Shown here: positions 1 to 7,774 of the stretch, one piece after another
How the letters are laid out: each line of letters starts with the position of its first letter
How positions within the stretch are numbered: position 1 is the first letter of the stretch
Assembly (NCBI GenBank): GCA_963816065.1
Contig: CAWFJG010000002.1
Coordinates: forward strand, 62,001-126,000
DNA from: Roseiarcus sp963816065
Lineage (GTDB): Bacteria > Pseudomonadota > Alphaproteobacteria > Rhizobiales > Beijerinckiaceae
Reading direction: 5' to 3'
DNA length: 64,000 nt
Notes under the pieces: model-generated
The model's database searches: none
What the model was told of the DNA's origin: nothing
What the model saw: only the letters and a program-made list of their open reading frames with translations
Translations under genes and position numbers: made by a program

Positions 1-120
1 GCCTCTGGTTGCGGTCGCGGTCTCGATCGTCGTTCCTTGCGCCGCCGACTGCTTCGCCGCGACCTCGAGCCGGGTCGTGACGCCTGTGCTGGTGTTCGGG
101 TTGATGATAAGAATGCGCAT
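1..120 (-). CDS. Hydantoin/aspartate-glutamate racemase family protein, N-terminal part cut by the window edge
   Basis: The ATG lies at 120-118 and the frame runs off the left edge. The first residues read MRILIINPNTSTGVTTR, the opening strand and Asn-Pro-Asn-Thr loop of the Asp/Glu/hydantoin racemase superfamily. Known members racemise 5-substituted hydantoins so that a stereospecific hydantoinase can hydrolyse them. A hydantoinase remnant lies 2.5 kb away, which supports a hydantoin role over a general amino-acid racemase. Only 40 residues are visible, so catalytic cysteines cannot be checked and it is unknown whether the rest is intact. Confidence 0.65.
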   Translation of the reverse strand, partial: MRILIINPNTSTGVTTRLEVAAKQSAAQGTTIETATATRG

Positions 121-543
121 GGTCTACACCTGCGGCGGGGGTTCGGGAAGACGAGCGGACGAGGGGCGTGCCGCAGGGGGCGCGCCCATTCCCGCAGGCT
201 ATTGCGGCACGTCGGTATTGTTCGGGTCGAGAGCAAAGCCGGGCACGCCCTTGCTGTCCTCGGCGGCCTGGAACTCTTCGAGAAGCGCTGTCTTCTGCGC
301 CTGCGTCGGCGCCGGCGGCTTTGCATCGAGCGCTGGGAGGGATAAACTCGCTCATCATGTAGCGCAGGATCTGCAGGCACTTTGCGTCGCGCAGTCCCCC
401 GTCCGGCGAGAGAATGCTCGTCATCGTCACGACCGCGTTCTCCCGCGGCAGCACCACGATGTTCTGGCCCTTGAAGCCCATCGTGTCGAACTCGGGCCGG
501 TCGCCGCCTTCGACGCCGCCCTCGAGGATGTTGTGGACCCACC

Positions 544-552
544 AGTAATACC
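544..552. repeat. Left 9-bp target-site duplication of the IS50-like element
   Basis: AGTAATACC lies immediately outside the left inverted repeat and is identical to the copy at 1964-1972. Together the two define the insertion site exactly. Confidence 0.9.
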
Positions 553-1963
553 CTACGAGATTCACACATCTCGGAGGCTCCAACCATGCTTGATGGCGTG
601 GAACTGCGTCAGGCCTCTGAGCATGACGATAGGGCCGGGTTTCCCATAGTAGCCGGTCCATCCTCCGAGCCTTGCGAAGGCCCATGCGGCGTAGGCGAGG
701 GAGCCCGCAGGGTGCGGGTTCTTCTGCTTGGCGGTTTTGCCTTCGAGGCTTTGGCAGACGCGCTCCAGGGCCGGGCGGTCGTCGGGGTCGAAGACGTCGC
801 CGAGCGGGCGTTTGGCTTTGCCCTCGCGCTCGTCGACGAGTTGCATCACCTTGATCGCGGCGATCAAAATGGCGGCGACCAGCTTTTCGAGCGGACCGCC
901 CTGCTCCTGCTGCAGCGCTTCGACGGCGAAACCCTTGGTCTTCATGGTGCGGAACACTTGTTCGATGGTCCAACGCAAGCGATAGAAGCCGATGATGCGG
1001 CGCGCGTCGGCGACGTCGTTGACCTGATGGGTGGTCAGGAGCAGCCAGAGCGCGGGCTCCTCGCCGTCGGGCGGATTGATCTCGCGGCCGACGACGAGCG
1101 TCACGCCGATGGTCCTGGGCAAGCCGCCGGCGGCGCTGTGGCGGCTCGGCCGCAGGATCTCGACCTTGCCGAATTTCACCGACAGCTCCGCCTTGCGCGC
1201 GGCCCGGCCCGGAGCGGCGGCAAGCTCCACCGTCATGCGGCCGGCCTCCTCCCAGGCGTCGGCCTTGCTGAACAGCGACGTTCCGTCGGCCAGACGGCGG
1301 TCCTGCGCCGCCCGAACCAGCTTTTCGACGTTGGCGGGCTTGAGCGCGAAGCATTCGTAGACGTCGCCCTCGCGATCCTCGATCACCGTGACGCAGGCCG
1401 CGCCGGCTTCGGCCAAAGCGCTGGCGGCGCGCGCGCCGTCGAGCCAGCGGCGGCTGTCCTTCTCCTCGAAAGCCTTTTGCTTGCGCTTGCCGCGCTCGCC
1501 GCCCTGGCGCGTCAGAAAGATCGTGTCGACAAGGCCGAGCACCGTCCCGGCATGGGCGTCCACCGCGACCACCGGATGAAACGACAGCCCGAGGCCTTTC
1601 TCGTCCACCCGCAGCGCCGAGGTGTCCTGAATGACCAGCACATGCCGGTCCGCGACCACCGCGCAGGTCCGCGCCTGCGCCGTCGCCATCATCTTGCCGA
1701 CCGTCACCTTCGGATTGCGAAGAAACCGCGTAATCCGCATCTCGCCGGCGCGACCGCCGCCAAGCCCTCGCACGCTGACGCCCTTGCCGCCGTGCGCGAC
1801 AAGCCGCTCGCACAAAAAGGCCCCCCTTTTTCCAGCCGCTCGTCGCCAAACGAGCCCAGCGTCATATCCATCTCCGCCTCCGGTCCGCGAATCAACGCCA
1901 AGAGGCAAACAGAGATTTAGACCTCTCCTCGCCGCGCAAGGAAAAGATGTGTGAATATCGTAG
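553..1963 (-). mobile_element. IS50-like IS4-family insertion sequence, near complete
   Basis: The element is 1,411 bp. It is bounded by 19-bp inverted repeats, CTACGAGATTCACACATCT on the left and, read inward, CTACGATATTCACACATCT on the right (18 of 19 match). It is flanked by a 9-bp direct repeat, AGTAATACC, the duplication length known for IS50/Tn5-type elements. One transposase gene fills it, and its stop codon lies inside the left repeat. Removing it restores the interrupted serine-hydrolase frame, so it inserted after, or independently of, the loss of that gene's N-terminus. The perfect target duplication implies a recent, un-rearranged insertion. Confidence 0.92.
562..1872 (-). CDS. 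IS4-family (Tn5-like) transposase with an internal -1 frame change
   Basis: This is a DDE transposase for the surrounding element. The catalytic acidic residues are visible in LVIQDTSALR, TVIEDREGD and the YREK signature YRLRWTIEQVFRTMK (Y-2-R-3-E-6-K). The N-terminal DNA-binding part (from the ATG at 1872, TLGSFGDERLEK) and the catalytic part are in different frames. They join through a -1 shift in a run of five A and six G at about 1821-1831 (minus strand A5-G6). This could be a sequencing indel, a true mutation or a programmed slip. Without the shift the catalytic core is not made from this start. Confidence 0.85.
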   Translation of the reverse strand, partial: DGYDAGLVWRRAAGKRGAFLCERLVAHGGKGVSVRGLGGGRAGEMRITRFLRNPKVTVGKMMATAQARTCAVVADRHVLVIQDTSALRVDEKGLGLSFHPVVAVDAHAGTVLGLVDTIFLTRQGGERGKRKQKAFEEKDSRRWLDGARAASALAEAGAACVTVIEDREGDVYECFALKPANVEKLVRAAQDRRLADGTSLFSKADAWEEAGRMTVELAAAPGRAARKAELSVKFGKVEILRPSRHSAAGGLPRTIGVTLVVGREINPPDGEEPALWLLLTTHQVNDVADARRIIGFYRLRWTIEQVFRTMKTKGFAVEALQQEQGGPLEKLVAAILIAAIKVMQLVDEREGKAKRPLGDVFDPDDRPALERVCQSLEGKTAKQKNPHPAGSLAYAAWAFARLGGWTGYYGKPGPIVMLRGLTQFHAIKHGWSLRDV

Positions 1964-1972
1964 AGTAATACC
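1964..1972. repeat. Right 9-bp target-site duplication of the IS50-like element
   Basis: AGTAATACC lies immediately outside the right inverted repeat and matches the copy at 544-552. Confidence 0.9.
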
Positions 1973-2180
1973 CGAGGAACGGGGTGCTTTGCCCGGTCGT
2001 CATAGTCTTGATCCAGTCGGGCGGCGCCACCTGCTGGCCTTTCCATTGGCCGTTCTGGAGCGCGAGCATGCCAAGACGCGCCATGTCGACCGCCCGCAGA
2101 CGAAGGCCCCATCCGCCCGACACCAGGCCCTTCTCGTCCGCGCGAGTCCAGGCGTAATTCTTCATGCCGAGCGGATTGAA

Positions 2181-2642
2181 CACCTTTTCCTCGGCATGCG
2201 CGGTTTTTTTGAATGTGATCTCGTGCCGATCGAAGAAGCGCCAGATCACCGACAAAGAAAAACGCTCGCCGCAGTTGGCGATCAGCCGCTCCTGGATTTC
2301 CAACAACGTGATGTCCGGCTGGCGACCAATGAGACCGAGCAGATAGTCGCCATGCGCCTCAATGCGGTCCGAGCGTCGATCCCCGCCCGTCGGAGCCGGG
2401 GAAATCTCGCCGGTGGCCTGGAAGCGCCAAACCCAACGGATGGCGCTGGCGATGCTGACCCCGAAACGCTTGGCCGCCGCGTTGCGCGACAGGCCGCCGA
2501 CCACAACAGCCTCCACGACACGTATGCGAAGATCATCGGATAGCGCCATCTCCGCCGCCTCCTCAACGCGGCAGAGCCCATGAATCATGAACAGCCCTGA
2601 TTTGGGAATTCCCCGCGATTTTATTTCGCTGGGAAACCGCTC
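2181..2642 (-). mobile_element. IS630-family remnant (N-terminal end only)
   Basis: One end of an IS630-type element is preserved. The terminus seems to lie at the TA dinucleotide at 2643-2644, the target IS630 elements duplicate, with GAGCGGTTTCCCAGCG reading inward. The other end is missing: at about 2180 the transposase frame runs directly into serine-hydrolase sequence. An adjacent deletion that removed the 3' two-thirds of the element and the N-terminus of the hydrolase gene explains this. The exact terminus is inferred from the TA and from where hydantoinase homology begins. Confidence 0.7.
2184..2549 (-). pseudogene. IS630-family transposase, N-terminal helix-turn-helix fragment
   Basis: From the ATG at 2549-2547 the frame reads MALSDDLRIRVVEAV, then the IS630 helix-turn-helix (AAKRFGVSIASAIRWVWRF), a GDRRSDRIEAHGDYLL segment and FKKTAHAEE, which normally precedes the DDE domain. 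The catalytic domain is absent. After about 120 residues the frame passes without a stop into the beta-lactamase-like fragment (FNPLGMKN), forming a chimeric frame. It cannot transpose on its own. Confidence 0.85.
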
Positions 2643-2643
2643 T

Positions 2644-2945
2644 AACGCCGCCAAGATGTACGGTCTCTGATCCCCGCAAAGGATCGATCGCCATCGGCGC
2701 CGACGCGGACCTTGCACTGTGGGACCCGGAACGCGAAGTCACGATCACGAACGCCGCCCTCCACCACAACCTGGACTACACCCCTTACGAGGGCATGTCG
2801 GTGCGCGGCTGGCCGGTCACCGACGATTTCCCGCGGCGAGATCGTCTGGTCGGACGGCAGGTTCCACGCGACGCTCGGCCGCGGCAGGTTCCTGGCTTGC
2901 GACCATCCGCAATCCGCCGCCGTCCTCGACCGGCAGGAGGTCTGA
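2644..2945 (+). pseudogene. D-hydantoinase/dihydropyrimidinase, C-terminal remnant
   Basis: Homology begins at the IS630 TA site with NAAKMYGL. It continues in another frame with KGSIAIGADADLALWDP, the end of the cyclic amidohydrolase fold where the small beta-sandwich closes, then GMSVRGWP, then in a third frame RGEIVWSDGRFHATLGRG, and stops at TGA 2943-2945. Breaks lie near 2667 and 2825. About 100 of the usual 450-490 residues remain. The metal-binding His/Lys/Asp residues lie in the missing part, so the protein is dead. The racemase fragment at the left edge fits an ancestral hydantoin-degradation operon. Confidence 0.8.
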
Positions 2946-2949
2946 TCAC

Positions 2950-3066
2950 ATGAGTTTCACTTCCGAGTCCTTCGGTGCAGCTGCGGCGAGCCTCTCGTCG
3001 CGGTTCGGCCGGATCACGCGGTTCTCGGGGCGAGGGGCCGGGTCTCGCCGTACTTCCCCTGAGCTT
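2950..3066 (+). pseudogene. 5' fragment of an unidentified gene downstream of the hydantoinase
   Basis: An ATG at 2950 follows the hydantoinase stop by four bases, with GGAGG about ten bases upstream, so it looks like the next gene of that operon. The reading (MSFTSESFGAAAASLSS and onward) is cut after about 39 codons by the inverted repeat of the next insertion sequence at 3067. The fragment is too short for a family call. In related hydantoin clusters this position often holds a transporter gene, but that is a guess. Confidence 0.4.
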
Positions 3067-4382
3067 GCACGGCTGTCCGGGGAATTTTTCACGCATAGGG
3101 GAAGGCCAACTGGTTGGGATTGAGGCGGTCGCGTTTTCTGCTTGGATTGGTCGGTGGGGGCGTTTCGATGGCTGCGAGGCGGCGGCGGGCGAAGAGGAAG
3201 ACGCCGACGAGTTCGGTGAAGCGCAGGATATCGAATTTGGTTTTGGCGGCCTTGGCCGCCAGTCTCAGCAGGATGTAGGCGATTATCGCCGCGTAGATCT
3301 GCAGTTTGACGGCGTTTGCACTGGTTCCGAGGAAGGAGCGCAACTTCAGGTGCTGCTTGAGCCAGCGGAACAGCAACTCGATTTGCCGGCGGAACTTGTA
3401 GGCCTGGGCGATTTCGACGGCGGATCGCTTCATGTCGTTGGTGATCACGACGATCGTCTTTGCGTCCTCGTCGCGCAGGATTACGATGCGGCGCAGCGGG
3501 ATCGGCAGCTTGAAATCGCCTTTGCTCGAGAGCTCGACCTCCTCATCGGCGATCACGGTGAAGCCGTCTCCGCGCGAGGGCCCGTATTGGCGCTCGGCCT
3601 TGACGGTCAGGCCCATGTTGGTCTTGGGCCTGGTGACGAAGAAGGCCTCGGCCGCATGAATGGCTCTCCACCAGCCGTAATGGCAGTAGCCCTTGTCGAA
3701 CACATAGGTGAGGCCGGCCTCGATCTCGATCTGTCGGCCGATCTGGGCGTCGTTGACGTTGGCGTCGGTGATGTCGAGGATCTGCGGCAGATCGCGGCCG
3801 GGATCGTAGACGACATGGGCCTTCATGCCGCGGATGCGGCCGTTGGACTTGGCCCAATCGAACAGTTTTCCCAATGGGATGGGCGTCGAGTCGATCAGGC
3901 GCAGCAGTTTCTTGGCCTCGGCCCGGGTCGAGCGGTCGGCGAGACCCGCGACCATCCCCAGGACTTCGGCGAAGGCTTCGACTGGCCGGCGGGCATTGGC
4001 GTCGGCAAGCGTCGAGCGGGCGACCGCCTCGCAGCGCAGATGATAATGGGCGTGGGCGTGGGCGTTCCAGCTCGCTTCGAGCGCGCGCAGCGACGTCGCG
4101 CCGGTGAGCTGGGCGTGGATCAACACCATCAGGTGCTCCCAGCTGCGGAACGATTTGTCATAGGCGTCGGCGTTTCGGCGCTTGACAATCGCCTCGAACC
4201 GCCGCCGGTCGAGGGGTTCAACAAGTTGGCTGAAAATGATCGGAGTAAAGCGCATGCCCCGCTCTCTTTTCTAAGTCTCTGCAACCAGAAAATACCAAGG
4301 AATTTCATCAAGTTCCCTGGTTTTGCGGGGCATGCGCTGCGACACGTTAAATCAGCCCTTACACTTCCCCGGACAGCCGTGC
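3067..4382 (-). mobile_element. IS4-family element with a DUF4372-type transposase, complete
   Basis: A 1,316-bp element bounded by perfect 18-bp inverted repeats (GCACGGCTGTCCGGGGAA at 3067-3084 and its complement at 4365-4382). One intact transposase gene fills it. No matching direct repeat is visible in the flanks, and the left and right neighbours are unrelated gene fragments. The junction therefore probably arose by recombination between element copies rather than by a simple insertion. Confidence 0.88.
3089..4255 (-). CDS. IS4-family transposase (DUF4372 N-terminal domain)
   Basis: This 388-residue transposase is intact. The N-terminus (MRFTPIIFSQLVEPLDRRRF) is the DUF4372 domain that precedes many IS4-group DDE domains. 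Catalytic residues are visible in RLIDSTPIPLG (first Asp), YVFDKGYCHYGWW (second Asp) and YKFRRQIELLFRWLK (Y-2-R-3-E-6-K). It has no frame break, unlike many other genes in this window, so the element may still be active. The ATG at 4255 fits both the family length and the distance to the right inverted repeat. Confidence 0.93.
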   Translation of the reverse strand: MRFTPIIFSQLVEPLDRRRFEAIVKRRNADAYDKSFRSWEHLMVLIHAQLTGATSLRALEASWNAHAHAHYHLRCEAVARSTLADANARRPVEAFAEVLGMVAGLADRSTRAEAKKLLRLIDSTPIPLGKLFDWAKSNGRIRGMKAHVVYDPGRDLPQILDITDANVNDAQIGRQIEIEAGLTYVFDKGYCHYGWWRAIHAAEAFFVTRPKTNMGLTVKAERQYGPSRGDGFTVIADEEVELSSKGDFKLPIPLRRIVILRDEDAKTIVVITNDMKRSAVEIAQAYKFRRQIELLFRWLKQHLKLRSFLGTSANAVKLQIYAAIIAYILLRLAAKAAKTKFDILRFTELVGVFLFARRRLAAIETPPPTNPSRKRDRLNPNQLAFPYA

Positions 4383-4436
4383 GCAGAGCGGGAGAGGGAG
4401 TGTGCTTGAACCCGTTACGGGCGCAGGGCGCGCCGA

Positions 4437-4811
4437 TCAGAGCACCTTTTTCGCGTTGAGCTTGGCCAGATAGCGAGCGCCGAGCGGCGTGATGTTCCCG
4501 TTCCAGTCGGTGTAGTAGCCTTCCTCCGTCATCTCGGAGAGGATGAACGGAATTCCAGGCCGCCCAGGTGTTCGTGTTCGCGCCGACGAAGGACGGATTG
4601 CTGGACTTAGCGTCGCCGTCAGGCCAGCCGTAGGTGAACCACAAGGTGCGGTTCGCCGGGTCGTAGACCTCCGCAGCGACCGTGCCGCCGGTCGCCCCGT
4701 GGTTGGCGATCGAGAAACCTGTGTCGCCCATCGACGCCTTGTCTCGATTTGCATTGTCGCCGACAAACCGCTTCAGCAGGTCGGCGTCGATCTTGCCTTC
4801 CCCACCCTTTA
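4437..4811 (-). pseudogene. 3' fragment of an unidentified hydrolase-like gene (possibly a C45-type acyltransferase/hydrolase)
   Basis: Minus-strand coding signal begins right at the IS1634 boundary (LLKRFVGDNANRDKASMGDT). It continues AAEVYDPANRTLWFTYGWPDG, breaks frame near 4548, and ends in NITPLGARYLAKLNAKKVL with a stop at 4437. The stretch around EVYDPANRTLWF resembles the C-terminal sheet of autoproteolytic C45/linear-amide hydrolases, but I am not sure of the family. The 5' part is lost to the adjacent element. It may be another piece of the former hydantoin/amide catabolic locus. Confidence 0.4.
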
Positions 4812-4812
4812 G

Positions 4813-6679
4813 AACGGATGTTCCCCTGTATCAGGCTTAGCGCGCTCCCGATAACGGGTTGACCTTATTTCGCTTTTCGTCGCTGTGGGAGGGTTTTCCT
4901 GGTGGCTACGCGGGCCGGGTCGAGGGGCAGCGCGGCGGGAATGGCGACGCCGGCGGCTTCGAACAATTGGCGCACGTCGTCGCGCGGCGTCGGGACCTGA
5001 TTGTAGGAGGGCCGACCGCCGATGATCACTTCGACGACGCAGAGACTGGCGAGCCGGTCGAGGCCTTCCTGCACGGTCAGGTCGATGTCGCGCCAGCGCT
5101 GGCGCAGGGCGTGCACCAGGAGATAGGCCAGCATGACGACGAGGGCGTGGCCGCGCGTGCGGTTCTCGTCGCGCAGATAGACCGGCCGCATCTCGAGTTG
5201 CACGGATTTGGAGTCGCGGAACGTCCATTCGACGTGGGCAAGGTCCTTGTAGCGGTCGTGCACGATCTCTTTGCCGACGACGGTCTTCGGCAAATCGGTG
5301 CGTAGCGCGTAGCAGCCGTCGAGGCGCGCCGCCTCGGCCAATGCGGCCTCGTCCACCGTGACGACGACGCGCCGCTCCTGTTCGGCGACCTGGACGACCT
5401 TGTCGAGGCCGAGCGTCTCGGACCTGGCCTTCAGCCTGGCCCGTTGCGTCTTCGCCGCCGCTCGCGGATGCTCGTTCAAGTAGGCGTTGGCCGTTTCGGC
5501 AGAGGTGTGCAGCCTCGTCAGCTTGTCGGCTCGCGAAGCCGCCAGCTCCTCGGCGCGGGCGGGATTGCGGCGCACCACATAACGCTCGCCGTCCAAGCCC
5601 TCGACCTCGGCCAGCGCGTCCTCGAACAGGTCCATCTGCAATACGCCGGCTGCGATCAGGCCGTCGATCTGCGCTTTCGTGATGGCGGTGATGTAATGAA
5701 AGCCCGCGGCGGTGATTTCGGCGCGCTGCGGGGTTTTGATCATGCCGCGGTCGCCGACGAAGGTGACCCGCTCGGCCCCGAAACGGGCGGCGGCTTTGTT
5801 GACTTGCGAAGAGAACGTCTTGACGTCGGGCGTGTTGCCTTTGAAGACCTCGATCGACAGCGGGCGACCGTCGGCGTCGGCGAGCAGGCCGATCACGATC
5901 TGCCGTTTGCCCGATTTGCGATCCCGGTTGTAGCCGAACGCGGCGAAGGCGTTGTGCTCGCCTTCGAGGTATGTGCTGGTCACGTCGTAGAGAAAGACGT
6001 CGGGCGCCGAGGCCGGTTCTCTCTGAGCAAACAACCGGCTCTCGATCTCGGCTTGGTTGTCCGCCAGCCAATCCAGATTGTCGTAAAGGCCGTCCTCGTC
6101 GAACCCGACCATGCCCAGCGCCGCGCCGACGGCGTGGCCGCCCGCCAGCCGAACCGCCGACAGGCGCGAGCCCTGATCGAGCACACGCGCAATGATCTGC
6201 CACAGCGCCAGCTTGCCCTGCCGATCGGAGCCGAGGGCGGCGACGACGCCGAGTTCGCGCGCCAACTGTGACAGAACCCAAACCGCCCCCACCGAGGGAC
6301 CCTGCTTCAACTCCGGCCCGCTCTCGCCGGCGGACGCCAGCATGCGGCCCAAATCGCCCTTGTGTTTCAGCGCCAGCCGGATCGCCTCCACCTCTTCCGG
6401 TTTGCAGTGGGTGAGGTTGGCCAGCGTTCGATGCTTGACCTTGCCGTCCTCGCGATAGGTCTCGCGCAGCAGGTGGCGGGCGTAGGTCTTGCCGTTGAGG
6501 CGGGTGATCGAGCTGTCGACGAACACTATGGCTATATATGTAACCAAAAACGCCTTGGCTTGCAAGAGTAATATGCATAAATTAGTGGCTACATATCAAA
6601 CGCGCAAATCGCCCCCAACCTATTGATTTCCAACTATAAACTCTCGATGAGCAAGCGACTGAAGGGGGGAACATCCGTT
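4813..6679 (-). mobile_element. IS1634-family insertion sequence
   Basis: An 1,867-bp element with terminal inverted repeats starting AACGGATGTTCCCC at both ends (4813-4826 and 6666-6679). It contains one intact IS1634-type transposase gene. No 5-6 bp direct repeat is evident: the left flank is a hydrolase fragment and the right flank is the leader of thrB. This suggests that the right end marks a rearrangement joining the IS-rich segment to core chromosome. Confidence 0.88.
4865..6526 (-). CDS. IS1634-family transposase
   Basis: About 553 residues from a GTG at 6526 (MFVDSSITRLNGKTYARHLL once the GTG is read as Met), which matches the usual short beta-strand start of IS1634 transposases. 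An upstream ATG would add residues not typical of the family. The DDE residues are seen in FLYDVTSTYLEG, FVGDRGMIKT and HVEWTFRDSKSVQLEMRPVY. The gene is uninterrupted. Dimer and DNA-binding regions are inferred only from family resemblance. Confidence 0.92.
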   Translation of the reverse strand: MFVDSSITRLNGKTYARHLLRETYREDGKVKHRTLANLTHCKPEEVEAIRLALKHKGDLGRMLASAGESGPELKQGPSVGAVWVLSQLARELGVVAALGSDRQGKLALWQIIARVLDQGSRLSAVRLAGGHAVGAALGMVGFDEDGLYDNLDWLADNQAEIESRLFAQREPASAPDVFLYDVTSTYLEGEHNAFAAFGYNRDRKSGKRQIVIGLLADADGRPLSIEVFKGNTPDVKTFSSQVNKAAARFGAERVTFVGDRGMIKTPQRAEITAAGFHYITAITKAQIDGLIAAGVLQMDLFEDALAEVEGLDGERYVVRRNPARAEELAASRADKLTRLHTSAETANAYLNEHPRAAAKTQRARLKARSETLGLDKVVQVAEQERRVVVTVDEAALAEAARLDGCYALRTDLPKTVVGKEIVHDRYKDLAHVEWTFRDSKSVQLEMRPVYLRDENRTRGHALVVMLAYLLVHALRQRWRDIDLTVQEGLDRLASLCVVEVIIGGRPSYNQVPTPRDDVRQLFEAAGVAIPAALPLDPARVATRKTLPQRRKAK

Positions 6680-6808
6680 GGAAGCGGACCGACTGGTCGA
6701 GCCGCGCCCTCGTCCCGGCGCGCATTGAGCCTGTGTCCCGATTGACGCGCTCACGGGGCGCCGCTAAGCGGAGCGCGTTCTCTCCTTCGCTTAAGCGCAA
6801 AGCACCGT

Positions 6809-7774
6809 ATGGCAGTCTATACCGAGGTCTCGGACGACGCGTTGCAGGCGTTTCTTGCCCATTACGACCTTGGCGAAAGCGTGTCGTTCAAGGGCATCGC
6901 GGAGGGAGTGGAGAACTCCAATTTTCTGCTGCGCACAACCAAGGGGCAGTTCATCCTGACCCTTTATGAGAAGCGGGTCGATCCGGCCGACCTTCCGTTT
7001 TTCGTCGGACTGATGGAGCATCTGGCGAAGCGCGGCGTAACCTGCCCGCAGCCGGTACGCAACCGAAGCGAGGGGGCCCTCGGAAGGCTTGCCGGCCGGC
7101 CAGCAGCCATTGTCACGTTTCTCGACGGCCTGTGGGTCCGCCGCCCCAACATCCGGCACTGCGGCGAGGTCGGCGACGCGCTGGCGCGCATGCATCTCGC
7201 CGGCATCGACTTTGCGCTGAAGCGTGCGAACGGCTTGTCGTTCGCCGGCTGGGGCCCGCTTTTCACAAGGCCGAGGATCGGGCCGAATTCGGTCTCGCCG
7301 CAACTGCGTCAGATGTGCGCGGCGGAACTCGCCTTTCTCGGCTCGCACTGGCCGACTGGACTTCCCCGCGGCGTCATCCACGCCGACCTGTTCAACGACA
7401 ATGTATTCTTTCTCGGTGAGAAGCTATCGGGGCTGATCGACTTCTATTTCGCGTGCAACGACGCGTTTGCGTACGACCTCGCCATTTGCCTCAGCGCATG
7501 GTGTTTCGAGCCGGACAACGCCTTCAACGTCTCCAAGGGGCGGGCGCTGATTTCGGCCTACGAACGGGTGCGCCGGCTCGACGAGGTGGAGGTCGAGGCG
7601 CTGCCGATCCTCGCGCGCGGTGCCGCGCTGCGTTTCATGCTGACCCGGCTTGTCGATTGGCTGAATGTGCCCGCCGGCGCAAAGGTCGCGCCGAAAAACC
7701 CGCTCGAGTATCGGGATAAGTTGCGCTTTCATCAGCGGGTCCGGTCGGCGATCGATTACGGGCTCGTGCGGTGA
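6809..7774 (+). CDS. thrB: Homoserine kinase (choline kinase/APH-fold type)
   Basis: A 321-residue protein that phosphorylates L-homoserine with ATP for threonine synthesis in the cytosol. It is the aminoglycoside-phosphotransferase-fold ThrB of alpha- and gammaproteobacteria, not the GHMP type. Visible are the N-terminal segment VSFKGIAEGVENSNFLL, the catalytic HADLFNDNV (HxDxxxxN) near residue 190, and LIDFYFACND, the metal-binding Asp region. The ATG at 6809 gives the standard MAVYTEVSDDAL start. The stop overlaps the rnhA start by four bases, a coupling common in rhizobial genomes. Its leader abuts the IS1634 right end 129 bp upstream, so part of an ancestral upstream operon may have been lost. 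Confidence 0.96.
   Translation: MAVYTEVSDDALQAFLAHYDLGESVSFKGIAEGVENSNFLLRTTKGQFILTLYEKRVDPADLPFFVGLMEHLAKRGVTCPQPVRNRSEGALGRLAGRPAAIVTFLDGLWVRRPNIRHCGEVGDALARMHLAGIDFALKRANGLSFAGWGPLFTRPRIGPNSVSPQLRQMCAAELAFLGSHWPTGLPRGVIHADLFNDNVFFLGEKLSGLIDFYFACNDAFAYDLAICLSAWCFEPDNAFNVSKGRALISAYERVRRLDEVEVEALPILARGAALRFMLTRLVDWLNVPAGAKVAPKNPLEYRDKLRFHQRVRSAIDYGLVR

Larger units (their letters stand above)
199..2180 (-). pseudogene. Beta-lactamase-related (class C-like) serine hydrolase, disrupted and N-terminally truncated
   Basis: Two collinear minus-strand pieces belong to one gene. The upstream piece (about 2180-1973) contains FNPLGMKNYAW and a GLRLRAVDMARLGMLAL segment typical of class C beta-lactamase-like and 6-aminohexanoate-dimer-hydrolase-like proteins. 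It ends in GYY at the insertion site of the IS50-like element. The downstream piece (552-199) resumes with WWVHNILEGG and ends at a TAG at 201-199. Removing the element and one copy of its 9-bp target duplication joins the two in frame. A further frame break lies near 335-345. The N-terminal part with the catalytic SxxK motif is missing, replaced by an IS630 fragment at about 2180. The gene is certainly inactive. Confidence 0.75.

Noticed and set aside
77..649. Plus-strand open frame of about 190 codons at the left edge
   Set aside because: It is antisense to the serine-hydrolase remnant and crosses into the IS50-like element. Its amino-acid composition is that of a GC-rich shadow frame.
586..1920. 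Long plus-strand frame (about 444 codons) inside the IS50-like element
   Set aside because: It mirrors the transposase on the opposite strand, has no family resemblance, and shadow frames of this length are expected at this GC content.
2975..4459. Long plus-strand frame opposite the DUF4372-type transposase
   Set aside because: The minus strand encodes a clear DDE transposase with all catalytic motifs; the plus frame has none.
4809..6578. Second long minus-strand frame overlapping the IS1634 transposase
   Set aside because: Arg/Gly-rich frame-shifted shadow. The other minus frame has the DDE residues and a family-like start.
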